Positions 1 to 8,998 of a stretch of DNA of 16,420 nt are shown here, one piece after another (the first letter of the stretch is position 1; each line of letters opens with the position of its first letter). A program made the translations under genes and the position numbers. This stretch comes from Frankia sp. (GTDB lineage Bacteria; Actinomycetota; Actinomycetes; Frankiales; Frankiaceae), in NCBI GenBank assembly GCA_019689615.1, contig JADGHD010000031.1, positions 1 to 16,420 of the forward strand. The letters are read 5' to 3'. The notes under the pieces are model-generated. The model was not told the DNA's origin, ran no database searches, and worked only from the letters and a program-made list of their open reading frames with translations.

Positions 1-2
1 CA

Positions 3-40
3 GAGGTCACCCACGGAGGTCACCCACGGAGGCCACCCGG
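3..40. repeat. 13-bp tandem repeat, about three copies
   Basis: The unit GAGGTCACCCACG occurs exactly at 3-15 and 16-28. A third, imperfect copy at 29-40 diverges at its 3' end. It lies outside any recognised gene. The array may extend left of the window, and no function can be assigned. Confidence 0.7.
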
Positions 41-107
41 CAGCCGGCACGACTGGGCCAGTTCAGCCTACCGGCGGACTGGCCGGTATCACCGGGCGCG
101 CGGCCGT

Positions 108-146
108 CGGCTCGGTTCCTCTACCGGCTCGGTTCCTCTAGAGGAA
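108..146. repeat. 16-bp direct repeat running into a 14-bp perfect palindrome
   Basis: CGGCTCGGTTCCTCTA occurs at 108-123 and again at 125-140, a period of 17 bp. The second copy runs into the perfect palindrome TTCCTCTAGAGGAA at 133-146, nine bases past the stop of crotonase 1. The palindrome contains CCTCTAGA, an 8-mer also present in the two divergent promoter regions near 1083 and 10774. It could be a protein-binding site or part of a terminator. No T-run supports the terminator reading. Confidence 0.55.
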
Positions 147-154
147 TGGCGGCG

Positions 155-1042
155 CTACGGGACCAGGTAGTCGGGCGCCTTCCCCTCGGGGACGTTGAAG
201 TGCTCGTCGCGCAGCTCGAAGGCGCGCTTCGTGCCGTGCTGGGCGCGGGTCCTGACGAAGTTGAACTCGCCCCTGTCGAACTGCAGGTTCGTGCCGAAGG
301 CGTGGAAGAGGTAGCTGGCGACCTCCTCGCCCTGGTAGCCCTGCAGCTGCTCGACCAGGCGGAACGCCTCCTTGGCGATGACGATCCCGTCCGCCGGCAT
401 CCGGGAGATCTTGCGGGCCCACCAGTCGGCCCTGGCCGGCACGTCGTCAGCGTTGTCCAGCGTCTCGGTGAACACCGGCAGGTGGGCGACCTCCCGGGCC
501 TCGATCACGTCGCCGGTGAGCAGCAGCCGGCGGGCCAGCACCGGGCCAAGCCGGTGGAAGAACAGGTGCAGGGACCCCAGGGCCGGGCCGAGGAACCGGG
601 TCGCCGGCATGCCGATCCTGGTGTCGGCGGCGACGACGGCGATGTCGGCCATCAGGGCGAGCTCGAAGCCGCCGCCCAGGGCGTAGCCGCGGACCTCGGC
701 GACCGTGGCCTTCGGGTAGCCCATGAACTCGTGGTAGAAGCCGAACGTCTCGCGGTCGACCGCGAGCCGGCGGCGCTGGCTGGGGCGCCGCCGGGGGTCG
801 GCGGCCTCCGCCCCGTACCAGGCGTAGGCGTTGTTCATGTCCGCGCCGGTGCTGAACACCCCGCCGCCGCCGCGCAGCAGCACGACCTTGACCGAGTCGT
901 CGTGCGCCAGGTCGTCGAGGTGGGCGGCGAGCTGGGCCCGCATGGCCGGGCCGTAGGCGTTGCGCCGGCCGGGGTTGTCGAGCGTGATCCGGGCGATGCC
1001 GCCATGCTCGTCGCGCTCCAGCACCACACGGCCCTCGCTCAT
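155..1042 (-). CDS. Crotonase-superfamily protein 1 (enoyl-CoA hydratase/isomerase-like)
   Basis: This is a 295-residue member of the enoyl-CoA hydratase/isomerase (crotonase) family, which acts on acyl-CoA thioesters in the cytoplasm. The ATG at 1042-1040 is chosen because GAGAGGGG lies just upstream; the frame stays open further upstream, but that part reads as non-coding. Visible features are the N-terminal crotonase strand (ITLDNPGRRNAY), the first oxyanion-hole segment FSTGAD (63-68) and the second, GYALGGGFELAL (119-130). Glu127 matches the first catalytic Glu of rat hydratase (Glu144). The second Glu (Glu164) is not conserved: the segment reads GMPATRFLG and carries one extra residue. 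A simple hydratase reaction is therefore doubtful; isomerase, hydrolase or other crotonase chemistry is possible. The C-terminal half (about 190-295) is long and has several aromatics. The gene is divergent from crotonase 2, and the shared gap carries a ~20-bp element. Confidence 0.9.
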   Translation of the reverse strand: MSEGRVVLERDEHGGIARITLDNPGRRNAYGPAMRAQLAAHLDDLAHDDSVKVVLLRGGGGVFSTGADMNNAYAWYGAEAADPRRRPSQRRRLAVDRETFGFYHEFMGYPKATVAEVRGYALGGGFELALMADIAVVAADTRIGMPATRFLGPALGSLHLFFHRLGPVLARRLLLTGDVIEAREVAHLPVFTETLDNADDVPARADWWARKISRMPADGIVIAKEAFRLVEQLQGYQGEEVASYLFHAFGTNLQFDRGEFNFVRTRAQHGTKRAFELRDEHFNVPEGKAPDYLVP

Positions 1043-1235
1043 CGGCTCGCCCCTCTCGGTCGTCACGCCGGCACATCCTATACCTCTAGACATTTTGTGG
1101 CATGCTGCATAGCATCCGCCGCGAATGGACCTGGCCGGATGGCCGGGCCGGCTGCGCACGACCGGCTGGAGGCGGAGCAGGCAAGCTGGGTCGACGAGCC
1201 GCCCGGGCAGCGGCGACAGCGGCGGGACGGGACCG
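1043..1235. promoter_or_regulatory. Divergent promoter region with CTCTAGA element (copy A)
   Basis: This 193-bp gap separates the starts of crotonases 1 and 2. An A/T-richer block at 1073-1104 stands out. It contains CCTATA, CCTCTAGA and CATTTT in succession (1077-1096), nearly identical to a block at 10767-10787 in the other divergent gap. On the minus strand the end of the block reads TATAGG, a passable -10-like hexamer about 35 bp before the crotonase 1 start. The TCTAGA core is palindromic, which suits a dimeric repressor, but no regulator gene is in view. The rest of the gap up to 1235 shows no other gene; GGACGGGA before 1236 is the ribosome-binding site of crotonase 2. Confidence 0.5.
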
Positions 1236-2018
1236 ATGACGACCAGCTACACGACGATCACCTACGAGGTGACGCCGGACCGGGTGGCGACGATCACGCT
1301 GCGACGGCCGGAGGCGCTCAACGCCTTCGACCGGCAGATGTGCGAGGAGGTACGGGACGCCTGGCACCGGGTCAAGGCGGACCCGGCCGTCAACGCGGTC
1401 GTGCTGCGCGCCGCGGGCGACCGCGCCTTCTGCGCCGGCCTTGACGTGACGAAGCCCTACGGCCAGCCGGATGACGTCTGGAACCACGAGGACCCGGGCG
1501 AACTGCTCAGCCCCAAGTGGCAGAAGTGCTGGAAGCCCGTGGTGTGCGCGGTCCACGGCATCTGCACCGCCGGCGCCTTCTACTTCATCAACGAGTCCGA
1601 CATCGTCATCTGCTCGCCCGACGCCACCTTCTTCGACTCCCACGTCACCTTCGGGCGGGTGTGCGCCGTGGAGCCGATCGGGCTGATGCGGCGGGTCGGC
1701 CTCGGTGAGACGCTGCGGATCGCGCTGTCGGGCAACGACGAGCGGGTGACGGCGCAGACCGCGCTGCGGATCGGCCTGGTGACCGAGATCGTCGAACGTG
1801 ACCAGCTCTGGGCGCGGGCCCACGAGATCGCCGCGGGGATCGCGGCCAAGCCGTCGGCCGCCACCCAGGGCACCGTCCGCGCGATCTGGGAGTCGCTCGA
1901 CCGCCCCTACCGGGTCGCGATGGAGCAGTCCCTCATCTACACCCGGCTGGGCAACCCGATCGGCATGGCCGAGGTCGAGCAGGCCCCGCGGGCCCCGAAG
2001 AAGTGGCGGGCCCGATGA
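1236..2018 (+). CDS. Crotonase-superfamily protein 2, atypical active site
   Basis: This 260-residue protein is of usual crotonase length. ATG at 1236 is preceded by GGACGGGA; upstream in-frame codons read as non-coding. The first oxyanion-hole segment is RAFCAGLD (63-70). The second is VHGICTAGAFYFINESD (106-122), where Tyr116 sits at the position of the first catalytic Glu of rat enoyl-CoA hydratase. The segment FFDSHVTFG (132-140) puts His136 at the position of the second Glu. Both catalytic glutamates are therefore absent, while the fold motifs and the Gly-rich oxyanion loops remain. Some crotonases use His/Asp chemistry to hydrolyse C-C bonds (6-oxocamphor hydrolase, BadI), so ring or beta-diketone cleavage is a possible alternative to hydration; this is inference. 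It shares the FFD-x-HV motif with crotonase 3. It is first in a rightward unit, and its stop overlaps the thioesterase start (ATGA). Confidence 0.9.
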   Translation: MTTSYTTITYEVTPDRVATITLRRPEALNAFDRQMCEEVRDAWHRVKADPAVNAVVLRAAGDRAFCAGLDVTKPYGQPDDVWNHEDPGELLSPKWQKCWKPVVCAVHGICTAGAFYFINESDIVICSPDATFFDSHVTFGRVCAVEPIGLMRRVGLGETLRIALSGNDERVTAQTALRIGLVTEIVERDQLWARAHEIAAGIAAKPSAATQGTVRAIWESLDRPYRVAMEQSLIYTRLGNPIGMAEVEQAPRAPKKWRAR

Positions 2019-2718
2019 CCCGGCTGGCGCCGGCCCGGTCCGGCGAATCCCCGCGTCCCGACGGCGCCGACCTGCCGGCGCCCGTCATCCCCTGGGAGTT
2101 CGGCGTCGACCCGCTGCCGCAGACCGGGCAGCTCGCGGCCCGGCTGCGCCGCGTGCTGGGCCTGGCTCTCGCCCTGGAACGGCCCGAGCCGGCGGTCGAC
2201 GAGCTCATCGCCGCGCTCGACGCCGCCGAGCGGGCACTGGCCGATCGCGTGCCGCCCGACCCCGCGCCGCGGGTGGGTGACGCGGTCGACGGCGACGGCC
2301 GGGTCTACGTCGGCCACGCGCGCGACATCGGCGGGTTCAACCCCTGCTTCCCCGAGTACGAGATCAGCGTCGACGGCGACCAGGCGAGCGGAACCGTCAC
2401 CTTCCCGGTCGTCTACGAGGGACCGCCGGGGATCGTCCACGGCGGCTTTCTCGCGCTGTTCTTCGACTGCGTGATCCAGCACCACAACTGCGAGGTGGGG
2501 CAGTCCGGCAAGACCGTCGAACTGGCCCTGCGCTACCGCCGGCCCACCCCGTTGCTGCGCCGGCTGCGGTTCACCCTCACCCGCGCCGTCGAGGCCACCC
2601 GGATCCACTCGACCGGCCAGCTGCTCGACGGCGACGTGGTGCTGTGCGAGGCGCGGATGGAGGCCGTCCGGGCCGACCGGTCGAAGCTGCCGGCGGTGTC
2701 ACCGCGGAGGTTAGGCGC

Positions 2719-2722
<4 letters not shown>
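2015..2722 (+). CDS. Hot-dog fold thioesterase (PaaI/4HBT-like) with N-terminal extension
   Basis: This is a 235-residue protein with a C-terminal hot-dog domain. The signature GPPGIVHGGFLALFFD (137-151) matches the central helix of PaaI/4HBT thioesterases, with HGG at 142-144 and the acidic residue Asp151 at the usual position for activating water or binding the thioester. The strands that follow (KTVELALRYRRPTPL and onward) fit the family. The first ~100 residues are an extension beyond a minimal hot-dog domain of about 130 residues; residues 55-80 look helical. ATG at 2015 overlaps the upstream stop as ATGA. A GTG at 2003 in the same frame is a less likely start. Its own stop overlaps the next start, again as ATGA, so three genes are translationally coupled. 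The likely role is hydrolysis of an acyl-CoA made or handled by its neighbours, recycling CoA. The substrate is unknown. Confidence 0.85.
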
Positions 2723-5583
<2,861 letters not shown>

Positions 5584-5730
5584 CCGCCCACCGGCCTGGC
5601 TCGACCAGCCTGCGCCGGTCAGACGGCGCGGCCCGGGCGGGTGGCGCGTGGGCGCCGGTGCCCGGGCCGCGGCCGTCCGGCCACCGTCAGCGGCACCGCC
5701 GCCGGGCCGTCAGCGAGTGCCACTGGGCCG
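5584..5730. other. Convergent intergenic gap with hairpin and CCGTCAGCG repeats
   Basis: The gap lies between the rightward synthetase and the leftward crotonase 3 and holds no gene. A perfect 6-bp hairpin (GCGCCG at 5612-5617, loop GTCAGA, CGGCGC at 5624-5629) starts about 28 bases after the synthetase stop and could help end transcription, although no T-run follows. Near the right end CCGTCAGCG appears at 5684-5692, 5707-5715 and 5728-5736. The last copy overlaps the crotonase 3 stop codon. Confidence 0.5.
5612..5629 (+). terminator. Weak hairpin after the tandem synthetase gene
   Basis: GCGCCG at 5612-5617 pairs exactly with CGGCGC at 5624-5629 around a six-base loop. It lies 28 bases after the synthetase stop in a convergent gap, where a terminator is expected. 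The stem is short and there is no U-tract, so the call is weak. Confidence 0.3.
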
Positions 5731-6534
5731 TCAGCGGCACTGCCACCGGGGTGGGCGCTTCTCCATGAAGGCGCGGGGGCCTTCCCTGGCGTCGTCGGTG
5801 CGGACCACCCGCTCGCGGAAGGCCTCGGCGAGGATCTCGGCCTCGTGCATGGGGAGGTCCAGGCCCTTGCGGATGGCCAGGCGGGTGCCGCGGACGGCCA
5901 GCGGGGCGTTGCGGTTGACGGTGCCGGCGATCTCGCGGGCGCGTTCGATGAGGCGGTCGTGTTCGACGACCTCGGAGATCAGGCCCAGGTCGTAGGCGCG
6001 CTGGGCGCTCATCCGCTCGTGCCTGCCCATCAGGGCCATGCGCATGGCGACGTTCGTGGGCAGGGCGCGGGCGAGGCGGACGACCTCGCGGCCGGAGACC
6101 AGGCCGATGCTGACGTGGGGGTCGAAGAACTGGGCGCGGTCGGAGGCGATGACGATGTCGCCCGTGGTGACCCAGTCCAGGCCGGCGCCGCAGCACAGGC
6201 CGTTGACGGCGACCAGGATCGGCTTGGTCATCGTGCGGAACGGGGGAGTGCCCTCCTGGGGGGCCTCCCACTGCGGGTAGGTCGACAGGTACGGCTCGTC
6301 GTAGATGACCCGGCCGTCCTGCGGGATCTCCCCGACATCCGCGCCGGCGCAGAACGCCCGGCCGTTGCCGGTGACCAGCAGGATCCAGACGTCGTCGTCG
6401 GCCTCGGCGTCGGCATAGGCCTGGCGCAGCTCGCGGATCATCGCCGGGCTCAGCGCGTTGAGCTGGTCCGGCCGGTTCATCGTGATCGTCGCGATCCGGT
6501 CGCTGACGTCGTACTGGATGAAGTCGTAGCCCAT
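5731..6534 (-). CDS. Crotonase-superfamily protein 3, Asp/His active site
   Basis: This is a 267-residue crotonase. ATG at 6534-6532 is preceded by GGGAGG eight bases upstream. Oxyanion-hole segments are RAFCAGADV (59-67) and VNGLCCGAGLDWVTTGD (110-126). Asp120 aligns with the first catalytic Glu of rat enoyl-CoA hydratase. FFDPHVSIG (136-144) puts His140 where the second Glu would be. The Asp/His pair and the FFD-x-HV motif relate it to crotonase 2 (Tyr/His) more than to crotonase 1. The reaction could be hydration by a changed mechanism, isomerisation, or hydrolytic C-C cleavage as in the His/Asp-type crotonase hydrolases; sequence alone does not decide. The C-terminus ends KRPPRWQCR. It is the last gene of the leftward set, 122 bp after amidohydrolase A, and that gap holds an 8-bp stem hairpin, so its expression may be reduced relative to the genes before it. 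Confidence 0.9.
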   Translation of the reverse strand: MGYDFIQYDVSDRIATITMNRPDQLNALSPAMIRELRQAYADAEADDDVWILLVTGNGRAFCAGADVGEIPQDGRVIYDEPYLSTYPQWEAPQEGTPPFRTMTKPILVAVNGLCCGAGLDWVTTGDIVIASDRAQFFDPHVSIGLVSGREVVRLARALPTNVAMRMALMGRHERMSAQRAYDLGLISEVVEHDRLIERAREIAGTVNRNAPLAVRGTRLAIRKGLDLPMHEAEILAEAFRERVVRTDDAREGPRAFMEKRPPRWQCR

Positions 6535-6564
6535 GTCCACAGCCTCCCGGGGTTCGGACTGGCC

Positions 6565-6587
6565 CGGCGCCCATCCGCCGGGCGCCG
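6565..6587 (-). terminator. Intra-cluster hairpin between amidohydrolase A and crotonase 3
   Basis: CGGCGCCC at 6565-6572 pairs perfectly with GGGCGCCG at 6580-6587 around the loop ATCCGCC. It sits in the 122-bp gap between two leftward genes. It could be an attenuating hairpin or an RNA-processing site. With no U-tract it is not a classical terminator. Confidence 0.3.
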
Positions 6588-6656
6588 CGTCGCCGTGGCG
6601 CCCGGGGCGGGAATGAACGTCGGAGAGAGGGACCTGTCGTCCGGTCTCGCTGCCGG

Positions 6657-7490
6657 TCAGGGCGAGGCCGTGTCGCCGAAGAAGAACGCCATGGCGTTGC
6701 CGTACAGCCAGTTGTCCCGGACCTCGTCGGTGAGGTCGAGCGTCGCCGCCTCGCCGAGAGTCCGCCGGAACGACAGCACCGGGTAGTCCGAGGCGAAGAT
6801 GACGCGGTTCTTCCCCCGGGTCGCGATGTAGTGCAGCAGGGAGGCGGGCAGCCGCTTGGGCGACCACGCCGACGTCATCAGCCGCAGGTTCCGGTACTTG
6901 ATCATCAGGCGGATCGCGGTGTCCCACCACGGGTCCGCGCCGTGGATCATGCAGAGCTTCAGCTCGGGGAACCGGTAGCAGACCCGGTCGAGGTGGATCG
7001 GGTTCTGCGGCTCGGCCGGCAGCGGCGGGCCGGGGATGCCGGTGTTCATGCACAGCGGCAGGTCGAGCTCGCAGCACTTGGTGTAGAGGGGGTAGTAGAC
7101 CGGGTCGGTGGGCGGGTACATGCCGTCGCCCCAGAAGCTCGGGCCCACGGTGGCGCTCACCACCGGGTAGTCGCGGGCGATCGACTCCAGCGTGCGAACG
7201 GTCGGCATGGGCCGCAGCAGGTTGAACCCGCCGATCGTGAGCGAGAACCGGTCTGGGCGGGCCTCGGCGAACCTGAACGCCCGCCCGTCCGTCTGGCCGG
7301 CCTTCCCGATCAGGATCGCCCGCTCGACGCCGTTGGCGTCCATGTCGTCGAGCAGCTCGGACAGCTCGGGGCTCTTGAAGAAGTCGTCGCCGCCTTTGAA
7401 GTAGTCCTCCTTCACCCGGATCATCCAGTCCGGCTGCTTCTTCGCATCACCGAAGTCGACGTTCACCAGACAGTCGATGGCCCGGGTCAC
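6657..7490 (-). CDS. Amidohydrolase A (amidohydrolase-2 family) lacking the HxH motif
   Basis: This 277-residue protein resembles the amidohydrolase-2 family (PF04909), TIM-barrel hydrolases and decarboxylases that include ACMSD and gamma-resorcylate decarboxylase. The start is GTG at 7490-7488, supported by AGAGGAG six bases upstream; the next in-frame ATG is residue 23. Visible features are the helix with ELLDDMDANGVERAIL (45-60), the strand KLCMIHGADPWWD (178-190) with His183, and IFASDYP (231-237) with Asp235 at the usual final metal-ligand position. Two expected ligand sites are altered. The N-terminal HxH is replaced by IDCLVNVDFG (5-14), and the mid-barrel His appears as Asn149 in CMNTGIPG. 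The metal site is therefore probably incomplete, and the protein may be metal-independent, non-catalytic or specialised. It follows amidohydrolase B after a 246-bp gap. Two adjacent but diverged family members suggest different steps or a heteromeric complex; the latter is speculation. Confidence 0.8.
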   Translation of the reverse strand: MTRAIDCLVNVDFGDAKKQPDWMIRVKEDYFKGGDDFFKSPELSELLDDMDANGVERAILIGKAGQTDGRAFRFAEARPDRFSLTIGGFNLLRPMPTVRTLESIARDYPVVSATVGPSFWGDGMYPPTDPVYYPLYTKCCELDLPLCMNTGIPGPPLPAEPQNPIHLDRVCYRFPELKLCMIHGADPWWDTAIRLMIKYRNLRLMTSAWSPKRLPASLLHYIATRGKNRVIFASDYPVLSFRRTLGEAATLDLTDEVRDNWLYGNAMAFFFGDTASP

Positions 7491-7736
7491 GGTCGTCTCC
7501 TCTCGAGATTGGGTGTGTCAGGGCCGCGGCAGCCGCCTGATCCGGGCCGGCGCGCGCGCCCGGGCCGGCGGCGGCCGGCCGGCGCCGCCACCAGCGCCCG
7601 CGACGGCGCCCGGGGCTCGATCCGCGATCTCGCCGCCCGGGCGCCGGCCCGCCGCGCGGCAAGGACCAGAACCGGTCCGCGCCGTCGCGGCAGCGGCACC
7701 ACGGCCGGTCGCCGCGGCCCGCCGCCCGAGGCCGGG
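7491..7736. other. 246-bp GC-extreme gap between the amidohydrolase genes
   Basis: I see no supportable gene. The sequence is dominated by CCGG/GGCC/GCGC runs. One clear hairpin is GGCGGCG (7567-7573) with CGCCGCC (7583-7589) around a nine-base loop. The right end of the gap (7491-7510) holds the ribosome-binding site of amidohydrolase A. The gap is unusually long for an operon and may hold a hairpin-type processing or attenuation signal. I found no -10 element I trust. Confidence 0.4.
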
Positions 7737-8942
7737 TCAGCCCAGGGGCAGCCCGATCAGCTCGGCGCAGTTGGTCCGCATGATCCGTTCCTTCTCCTCC
7801 GGGCTGAACGCGGTCAGCTCGTCGGTGAACGAGGCCGGGTCGGCCAGGCCCTCGCCGTGCGGCCAGTCCGAGCCGAACAGGACGCGCTCGACGCCGATCG
7901 TGTCGGCGAGCTTGCGCAGGTCCTCCTCGTAGTAGGGGGTGACCCAGACGTGCCTGCGGATCGTGTCCAGCGGGTCCTCGGCGAACAGCCACGGGGCCCG
8001 GTTCGCCAGCTTCCGCAGGCCCTTGACCAGCGTGTAGACCCAGTCGGAGCCGTTCTCGATGCTGGCCACCTTCAACTTCGGGTGCCGGCGGAACACCCCG
8101 CCGACGATGAGGGTGGCCATCGTGTCGTGGATGGCCCGGTCACCGATGAGCACCTGCCCGAGCAGGTCAGGCGAGCGGAACGGGGCGAACTCGTCGGCGC
8201 CGCCCCAGGGGCCGCTCACCATCGCGTGGTAGCCGCTGTCGCCGAGGTGGAACGCCACCGGGACGCCCGCCTCGGCCAGCCGGGCCCAGACCGGGTCGTG
8301 CAGCGGGTCGCCGAGCGGGCGGCCGCTGTTGGCGCCGGTCGGGACCGGCGCCGGGCGGACGTGCACGACCCGCGCCCCCAGCCCGAGCACCCGGTCGATC
8401 TCGGCCACCGCCGCGTCCGGGTCAGCCAGCGAGATCATCGGCGCGGCGAAGATCCGGTCCTGGTAGGCGTAGCCCCAGTCGTCCTCAAGCCAGCGGTTGA
8501 ACGCGTGCAGGCTGGCCATCGTGGCCTCGACGTCGAACCGCAGCGCCTGCTCGACGCCGCAGCCCAACGTCGGGAACAGCAGGATCGCGTCCAGGCCCTG
8601 GGCGTCCATGGTGGCGATCCGGGCGTCGCGGTCGCGGTACTCCGGCCGGATCGGCTCGACCTTGGACAGGGTGCGCGGGTCGACGCCCTCCGGGATCTGG
8701 CCGCGGAACAGCAGGTCGAGACAGCCGGGGACGATCACCGGGTCGAACGTCGGGTTCGGGATGAAGTTGTTGACCTTCCCGCCGATGACCAGCTCGACGT
8801 GGGACCCGTCCTGGAAGACCCGGACCCCACGGTGCCGGAACTTCCGGTCGAGATGGCGGGTGAACGCGTCGAGCGTCTCGTAGTAGTGGTTGTCCGCGTC
8901 GACCGGCCGCGGCGCCGGGCCTTGGCCTTGTCCAGCCGCCAT
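7737..8942 (-). CDS. Amidohydrolase B (amidohydrolase-2 family)
   Basis: This is a 401-residue amidohydrolase-2 family protein (PF04909). ATG at 8942-8940 follows GGGAGG at good spacing; the frame upstream of it belongs to non-coding DNA. The N-terminal metal motif is DADNHYYE (15-22), with Asp17 and His19 in a D-x-H arrangement. The barrel strand VPVAFHLGDSG (227-237) supplies His232, KVASIENGSDW (291-301) follows, and LFGSDWPHGE (355-364) carries Asp359, the usual last ligand. This set is more complete than in amidohydrolase A, so catalysis is plausible. Known activities in the family include decarboxylation and C-N or C-C hydrolysis of ring-derived acids; the substrate here is unknown. It is the second gene of the leftward set, only 56 bp after the FadD19-like gene. 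That short gap holds the third copy of the TAGATGTTTT element and a TATACT hexamer, so it may have its own promoter. Confidence 0.88.
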   Translation of the reverse strand: MAAGQGQGPAPRPVDADNHYYETLDAFTRHLDRKFRHRGVRVFQDGSHVELVIGGKVNNFIPNPTFDPVIVPGCLDLLFRGQIPEGVDPRTLSKVEPIRPEYRDRDARIATMDAQGLDAILLFPTLGCGVEQALRFDVEATMASLHAFNRWLEDDWGYAYQDRIFAAPMISLADPDAAVAEIDRVLGLGARVVHVRPAPVPTGANSGRPLGDPLHDPVWARLAEAGVPVAFHLGDSGYHAMVSGPWGGADEFAPFRSPDLLGQVLIGDRAIHDTMATLIVGGVFRRHPKLKVASIENGSDWVYTLVKGLRKLANRAPWLFAEDPLDTIRRHVWVTPYYEEDLRKLADTIGVERVLFGSDWPHGEGLADPASFTDELTAFSPEEKERIMRTNCAELIGLPLG

Positions 8943-8965
8943 GGCACCCTCCCTGGAGCGGTGAA

Positions 8966-8985
8966 GAAGTATAGATGTTTTAGCC
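8966..8985 (-). promoter_or_regulatory. Putative promoter/operator of amidohydrolase B (element copy C)
   Basis: The 56-bp gap contains TAGATGTTTT (8972-8981, plus strand), identical to ten bases at 10778-10787 in the FadD19/dehydrogenase divergent region. Read leftward it gives AAAACATC then TATACT (8973-8968), a five-of-six match to the -10 consensus, about 25 bp before the amidohydrolase B start. No -35 is evident. The low-GC patch is conspicuous in this sequence. The promoter call is inference. Confidence 0.45.
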
Positions 8986-8998
8986 CCGGTGGTCGGTC

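Larger units (their letters stand above)
1..154. other. Non-coding left edge with short tandem repeats and hairpins
   Basis: I see no supportable gene here. The stretch lies downstream of the leftward crotonase 1. It starts with about three copies of a 13-bp unit (GAGGTCACCCACG at 3-15 and 16-28, then a degraded copy from 29). It also has a 7-bp stem hairpin (TACCGGC at 69-75 pairing with GCCGGTA at 82-88), two copies of a 16-bp sequence at 108-123 and 125-140, and a perfect 14-bp palindrome at 133-146. The hairpin could terminate the leftward transcript, but no T-run follows it. The window begins inside this region, so a gene further left may own some of these signals. Confidence 0.6.

Noticed and set aside
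3..40. Start of a CRISPR array
   Set aside because: The 13-bp units are directly adjacent without spacers, so this is a simple tandem repeat.
1043..1159. Upstream start extending crotonase 1 by 39 residues
   Set aside because: The extension would cross the A/T-rich divergent promoter block and has no good ribosome-binding site, while the ATG at 1042 has GAGAGGGG.
146..1444. 432-codon plus-strand frame over crotonase 1 and the start of crotonase 2
   Set aside because: It is antisense to crotonase 1 and out of frame with crotonase 2. The translation has no crotonase or other motif.
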